Shown piece by piece: positions 59,400 through 64,000 of a stretch of DNA of 64,000 bases. Position 1 is the stretch's first letter, and every line of letters begins with the position of its first letter. The stretch comes from Athripsodes cinereus (lineage: Eukaryota > Arthropoda > Insecta > Trichoptera > Leptoceridae): NCBI GenBank assembly GCA_947579605.1, contig OX388307.1, positions 9,587,237 through 9,651,236 of the forward strand. Reading direction: 5' to 3'. Below the pieces are notes generated by a model. That model had not been told where the DNA came from, did not search any database, and saw nothing but the letters and a program-made list of their open reading frames with translations. A program made the position numbers and the translations under genes.

Positions 59400-59535
59400 A
59401 GCCTTTCTGACTACTTCTTTGAGATCGCCCTTTTGCGATAAACTCGCCCTTTGTAAATTGTATTTTATTTGAATGCATTTCTCCATGAAATTGTTCATAT
59501 TGTGATCAATGTAAAGTGAAAAATAAATAAATGAA
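59400..59535 (+). repeat. CR1-like LINE 3' tail
   Basis: GAGATCGCCCTTTTGCGATA, AACTCGCCCTTTGTAAATTG, GAATGCATTTCTCCATGAAA and GTAAAGTGAAAAATAAATAA. The ATCGC...GCGAT hairpin is intact. Confidence 0.6.
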
Positions 59536-59875
59536 AAATGTTTATTTCTAGCCATAAAGAATATTACAGTAGGTCACTGAAGATCAATCTAAACGGCTCT
59601 TAAATAATTTAAGTTTTTTGGTGTAATAACAAAAGTAACAGATAACGACGTGCGTGTATGGGAAATTGCATAAATGTAGAACAGGGATGCACAGACTTAT
59701 AGGGAACAGGGGTCACTCGGGAAGCCGAGGATGGGCCGCCATAAGAAAATTAACATCACTGAAAGTTTTAATTTCTAGAAATGCTCACACATTTATATAT
59801 TAGCTAATAAAATATATAGTATTTATTTTGTGATGTTCATAATATAACATTCCAGAAGATCTTTCCTCTCGGATA

Positions 59876-60378
59876 TAGGATTCGATCCCGGCCTTTTTTC
59901 CTAATCCTGGATTTTGGGATTATCTACAGTTGATCACGGGAGTGTATTGGTAATGAAAAGTGATAAAAAAGTCAGTACACCATGTAAAAATCAGTTTTTT
60001 TTTAATATATTTTTGGCAATATTATTTAAATTATTTTTCTAGGCAATAAATCATAAAAGGCTAAGTGAATACCGTGTGCAAAAATAAATACTTGGTGCTC
60101 TGCATTAACAAGTTTTCCCACCTTCAGCATAACATTTGGACCATCAGTGACTATTGCCACAATATCGGTTTCTAGTGAGATATCGAACTCAGGAAGGTGC
60201 TCCTCTTTTAAGATACGAATACAAGTTTCGGCTGTCAGTGATTCATTTATGCGAATGAGTCCCAAATTCCTGACTTATTTAAAATTGTATTAATCCCGAA
60301 AATCCCGAGATTCGCTAAATTTAATCCCGAAAATTATGGGACTAAAATATGACTGGGATCCCGGAATCGAATTCTTTA
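59876..60378 (-). mobile_element. hAT-like MITE, copy 2 (503 bp)
   Basis: Ends TAGGATTCGATCCCGG and, reverse-complemented, TAAAGAATTCGATTCCGG. The layout, length and internal coding fragment match copy 1 at 29049-29547 in the opposite orientation. The expected 8-bp flanks (CTCGGATA and CTCACGGT) do not match convincingly. Confidence 0.6.
60026..60265 (-). pseudogene. hAT transposase fragment in copy 2
   Basis: The minus frame reads [55 protein letters not shown] and, after one disturbed codon pair, [16 protein letters not shown]. It is open for 79 codons, longer than in copy 1. The catalytic-core motif style is hAT/BED. No start, zinc finger or dimerisation domain is present. Confidence 0.6.
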
Positions 60379-60469
60379 CTCACGGTATATAGATAGAGAT
60401 AGTTTTTTTATTTAATATTATTTGCCGTAAAAAGGTTACTCCTATCGAGAAGTCGGGTTAATAATAAAA

Positions 60470-60625
60470 TTCATACATACCATCACGCCACTTTCCTCGT
60501 GGGGTAGGCAAAGAAGATCGAGCGCCACTTCTCCTATCCTTGCATTCACCTTTCGCTTCCATCACTGTCATACAATTTCTCGTGTAGGTACTCTCCTGTT
60601 CAAAGTGGTCAACGCGTGATAGTCC
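60470..60625 (-). repeat. RTE-type LINE 3' end, antisense
   Basis: On +, ACCATCACGCCACTTTCCTC, GTGGGGTAGGCAAAGAAGAT, ATCCTTGCATTCACC, CTTCCATCACTGTCATACAA and CTCTCCTGTTCAAAGTGGTC. It is the mirror of 21060-21240. Confidence 0.6.
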
Positions 60626-61021
60626 TGTAGGATCTGATTTATTTTATCCTACCTTTTAATCCTCTCAGCCAAATGTATATTTTCTTGGTCATTTGTCCTA
60701 AGTAGGTATGTGCCTATGTACCTACCTACTCGATCTTTATGGGCACAGTAACGAAGCAAGACTGCATGTGCATTTTTTACGTATCCATGTATTATAATGT
60801 CTATTTTGTAACGAATAAATAGAGATTCTAAGAGTAATGACTGATAAACATACCTATATAATATGAACATCACATAAGTACCTATACAAATAGTTAACTA
60901 TTTCATGTTAACGATCACAGTTATAATAATTATAATCAATACTGCTACTATCAGCTTCCTGTTACATACATAACATGTGGGTATGCCTGCTATATAGATA
61001 TGTATACCTATACCTTGTAGG

Positions 61022-61743
61022 GGTCTAGGAAAATTCACCGACAACAATTTGCCGATGGACAATTCACCGACAACAATTCACCGAGAGGACAAATTACCGA
61101 GAGGATAATTCACCGACAGGATAATTCATCGACGTACATTTCACCGACAAATGCGAATAATATAATTCTGGCGTGGTCGGAAGCTCTTTTTTAAAAAAAA
61201 GACAGATTGTTTCTTTTTAAAAAAAAAAGACAGATTGTTTCTTATAGTGGGTGTTTAAATATTTTGTGGGTAATAATAATAAACTTTATTGTATAAAATA
61301 TTTAGACAAAAATTATATAATTACAACGTGATATATGCAAACAATTTTGCACAATGGGCGAGTTTATCACAGAGACGCGATATCTTCCAACTAACCCAAA
61401 ATTCCAATTTACCCAAAATTCAAATAAGGTATTAATTTTTTTAGTACTGTTTTCTTCTTGTGTGTAAATGGTATTTTGAATATTTTGTGGGTACTCAAAA
61501 ATGTATATACCTAGGTTATCACATTTTTTATATTTGTTTCTACAAATACATAAACAATAAAATACAACATTACAAAACGTGATTATATTGTTTTGCATTT
61601 GTCGGCAAATTGTCTGTCGGTGAAATGTACGTCGATGAATTATCCTGTCGGTGAATTATCCTCTCGGTAATTTGTCCTCTCGGTGAATTGTTGTCGGTGA
61701 ATTGTCCGTCGGCAAATTGTTGTCGGTGAATTATCCGGCTCCC
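61022..61743. mobile_element. Mutator-like foldback element (722 bp)
   Basis: A perfect 10-bp duplication ACCTTGTAGG flanks it (61012-61021 and 61744-61753). The terminal inverted repeats run about 130 bp (61029-61160 and 61605-61735) and are nearly identical. Each arm is made of variant short repeats around AATTCACCGACA, ATTTGCCGA and ATTACCGAGAGGA. The centre carries a duplicated GACAGATTGTTTC segment near 61200-61240 and an antisense CR1-like tail (61263-61415). No transposase is present. Long arms with a 9-10-bp duplication suggest the Mutator superfamily. Confidence 0.8.
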
Positions 61744-62018
61744 ACCTTGTAGGCATCCAAATGAGTAATGACAGATAGTAAATATCTTTATGTAATATTA
61801 TATGATCACTTTCCTATTAATTATTCAAGTTTAATATAATCAGTTTTTGTCTGTGTTCACATCATTAAATTACACCATATAATATATTAATAATAATTAT
61901 CAGTGGTGTTTTGTTTTTCTATGTATGCAAATACCTACACGTCTCGCATTTCTATGTGATATTAAAAGAAAAAATAAGCTACAAAAAACCTATTGCAAAC
62001 GGTACAGTGCATCTCGAT

Positions 62019-62557
62019 TAGTGTTGTGGAATTCTCAAGAAATAATTTTTAATGGTGTAAGGTAAATTTCTCGAAGTAGAGAATTTACCGAGATTTTTTT
62101 TTATTTTTTATTTAACAGTATAATAATAAATACTTTATTCAATCAATCAATAACAAAAAATGTTCAAATGTTGAGACAATTTATCACCAATATGGCTACA
62201 ATTAATTATGGAAACAAAAAAATGTTATGTAGGTACCTACTACCTACATAGAAAAAAGTGCTTATAATTGATGAAAAATCTTGATGTTTTACACCCCACA
62301 TACCCATATTTAAGTTAAAAAAAATATTTCAGGTACGTACATGGAAAAAAGTGTTAATAACCTTTGATTTGGGCCTTAATCAGCCCCACAAATTTTTGGA
62401 TCAATAAGGTTGGCTGCGAAGTTTATTGGGCAAAAGGTCATAATACCACTAAGAATAATTATGGAGAGAAATTTCTCTTCCATAGAGGAGAAATTCTCGG
62501 AGAAATTTCTCGTTCTCGAGAAATTTCTCTGGAGAATTTTCTCTTCTCACATCACTA
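62019..62557. mobile_element. hAT MITE (539 bp) with perfect target duplication
   Basis: ATCTCGAT flanks both sides (62011-62018 and 62558-62565). Ends TAGTGTTGTGGAATTCTC and, reverse-complemented, TAGTGATGTGAGAAG then AGAAAATTCTC. The right half (62462-62545) is a series of GAGAAATTTCTC-type palindromes. No transposase. The short frames at 62364, 62410 and 62449 are artefacts of these repeats. Confidence 0.85.
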
Positions 62558-62662
62558 ATCTCGATACAAACTTTACTTTTCCACTTTGTAACTTGTATCA
62601 TCAATACATTATTTGAATATATTATCATTATATCCATATTTTTCTTACTTTAGTCCTGTTAA

Positions 62663-64000
62663 CGTCAAAGATACAGGAATCAAATTAAAGATTGCAGGAG
62701 CTTTGCAGGTCCGGACATTGATAGTGATCATAATATGGTTGTGGCGGAAACCATACTGAAATTCAAAAGGCTCGAGAAGAGAACCACAAAAAGATGGGAC
62801 CTAAAACAGCTAAAAATAAAAGAAGTTAAAGAGAAATACGACGAAAAAACTAAGATATGCGATTTTGAGAGTAATGAAAGTATAGATAAAGTATGGGGTA
62901 AAATTAAAGAGAAAATAACCGCAGCGGCAGATGAGGTATTAGAGAAAAAAAAGCCGCAAGCTAGGAAAGAATGGATCACGGACGATATTTTAGAAATGAT
63001 TGAAAAAAGAAGGAACTTAAAGAACTCTAAAACAGAAGAAGGGAAAAAGGAATATAAAGCCCTTAGAAATAAAATTAACAGAGAATCCAAGCTGAGAAAG
63101 GAATGTTATTTGCAAGAAAAATGCAAAAATATTAACAGGAATATAAAACAAAGGAAATTTGAAACCGCATACTCTGAAGTAAAGAATTTCTTCAATGACA
63201 AAACACAACCACGATGTGCTATACAAGATAAAAACGGCAAACTGCTGTTTGAGGATGAATTGATCGTAAAAAGATGGAAAGAATACCTAGAACAATTATA
63301 CAAAGGAAAGAACATAGTCAAGGAAAGCAAAGCACTAGAAGCAGAATATGACGTAGAAAATAATGGAGATGACATCTTAAGAAGTGAATTTGATATTGCA
63401 TTAGCAAAGTTGAAAGACGGCAAAGCACCAGGTATTGACCTGATTCCATCAGAGCTGCTTAAATGTGCAGGAAAAGGCATGCTTGATACATTGTATAAGC
63501 TTGTCTGCAAAATATACAACACAGGAGAGATACCTGAGGACTTTGCCAAATGTCTGATACGAGCGCTTCCTAAGAAAGCAGGCACGACAAAGTGTGAACA
63601 ACACAGAACCTTAAGCATGATATCACACGCTTCTAAGATACTCACCAACATTATAATGAAAAGGGCGGAAAATAAAATCAACGAAACACTTTCAGAAGAT
63701 CAATTTGGATTCCGCAAAGAGACAGGCACAAGAGATGCAATCCTGAGTCTCAGACTTACTCTAGAAAAGAGAATAACAATTAATAAAAACACATATATAG
63801 CATTCATCGACCTTGAAAAAGCATTCGATAAAGTAGAATGGGAACAACTTTTTAACACCCTCAACCAGATAGGAATGAGTTATAAGGATAGAAGAGCAAT
63901 CTGGAGCTTATACAAGAACGAAATGGCTGTGATTAAAAGCGGAGAGAGCTGTGCAGAAGCAAGGGTCGAACAAGGCGTAAGACAAGGATGCTCAATGTCG
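62663..64000 (+). CDS. RTE-type LINE endonuclease-reverse transcriptase, 5'-truncated and cut by the window end
   Basis: It copies LINE RNA at a nicked target. The frame is open from 62663 to the window edge (446 codons). It starts in the end of the endonuclease (IKDCRSFAGPDIDSDHNMVV with the SDH motif near 62720). A lysine-rich linker and a WKEYLEQLY block follow, then the reverse transcriptase: KLKDGKAPGIDLIPSELLK, HRTLSMISHASKILTNII, DQFGFRKETGTRDAI, IAFIDLEKAFDKVEW (motif A) and GVRQGCSMS (motif B). The catalytic YxDD motif would lie beyond the window. R appears in HRTLSMI where RPISL-like wording is usual. A stop at 62660 and the loss of upstream homology mark 5' truncation. The minus-strand frames at 62728-63681 are shadows. 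Confidence 0.88.

Noticed and set aside
63106..63681. Long minus-strand open frame of 191 codons
   Set aside because: It is antisense to the reverse transcriptase read on the + strand; its serine/leucine/phenylalanine-rich composition is what the complement of a lysine/glutamate-rich gene gives.
1..64000. tRNA, rRNA, CRISPR arrays, bacterial-type operons
   Set aside because: I looked for tRNA-like box A/box B cloverleafs and direct-repeat arrays by eye and saw none; the intron-bearing gene and element types are eukaryotic.

Overview
The window reads as arthropod, most likely insect, nuclear DNA. It is very AT-rich, almost all non-coding, has one host gene with small GT-AG introns, and carries a dense load of insect-type transposable elements (piggyBac, mariner, hAT-like, RTE-, R1- and CR1/Jockey-like LINEs). 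The short palindrome GTAGGTACCTAC and its variants recur throughout, a texture I associate with aphid-like Hemiptera and with Lepidoptera; the sequence alone does not let me choose between them.

Host gene: the only gene supported end to end is a fatty acyl-CoA reductase of the Drosophila CG5065 type (27781-32243, + strand). Its 11 coding exons join to a 536-residue protein with an intact NAD(P)H-binding motif and YxxxK active site. Intron 3 ends in a 40-bp tandem repeat that duplicates the splice acceptor. Intron 4 holds a SINE-like repeat interrupted by a hAT-like MITE, and intron 10 holds a LINE tail.

Mobile DNA, left to right: scattered LINE and SINE ends (2.3-18 kb); a 2.7-kb hAT-like element with other repeats inside it (19.1-21.8 kb); a hAT-like element with a nested TA-flanked MITE (36.0-37.3 kb); a Russian-doll nest (37.4-44.6 kb) in which an apparently intact, intron-containing piggyBac lies at a TTAA that is also the edge of a large palindromic MITE, and a CR1/Jockey-like LINE has landed 35 bp inside the left end of that piggyBac; a dead mariner with nearly perfect ends (50.0-51.2 kb); an R1-like LINE end (58.0-58.8 kb); a second copy of the hAT-like MITE found in the gene (59.9-60.4 kb); a Mutator-like foldback element with a 10-bp target duplication (61.0-61.7 kb); a hAT MITE with a perfect 8-bp target duplication (62.0-62.6 kb); and a 5'-truncated RTE LINE whose reverse transcriptase runs off the window (62.66-64.0 kb).

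Most noteworthy: the nested piggyBac/LINE/palindrome stack; a canonical A AAA AAC slippery site that joins ORF1 to an ATG-less ORF2 in the LINE; the foldback element whose arms are themselves built from short repeats; and the duplicated splice acceptor in the reductase gene. Stretches not listed as features (most of 1-9 kb, 10-12.4 kb, 24.3-27.7 kb, 45.6-50 kb, 54-58 kb) showed no gene I could support.
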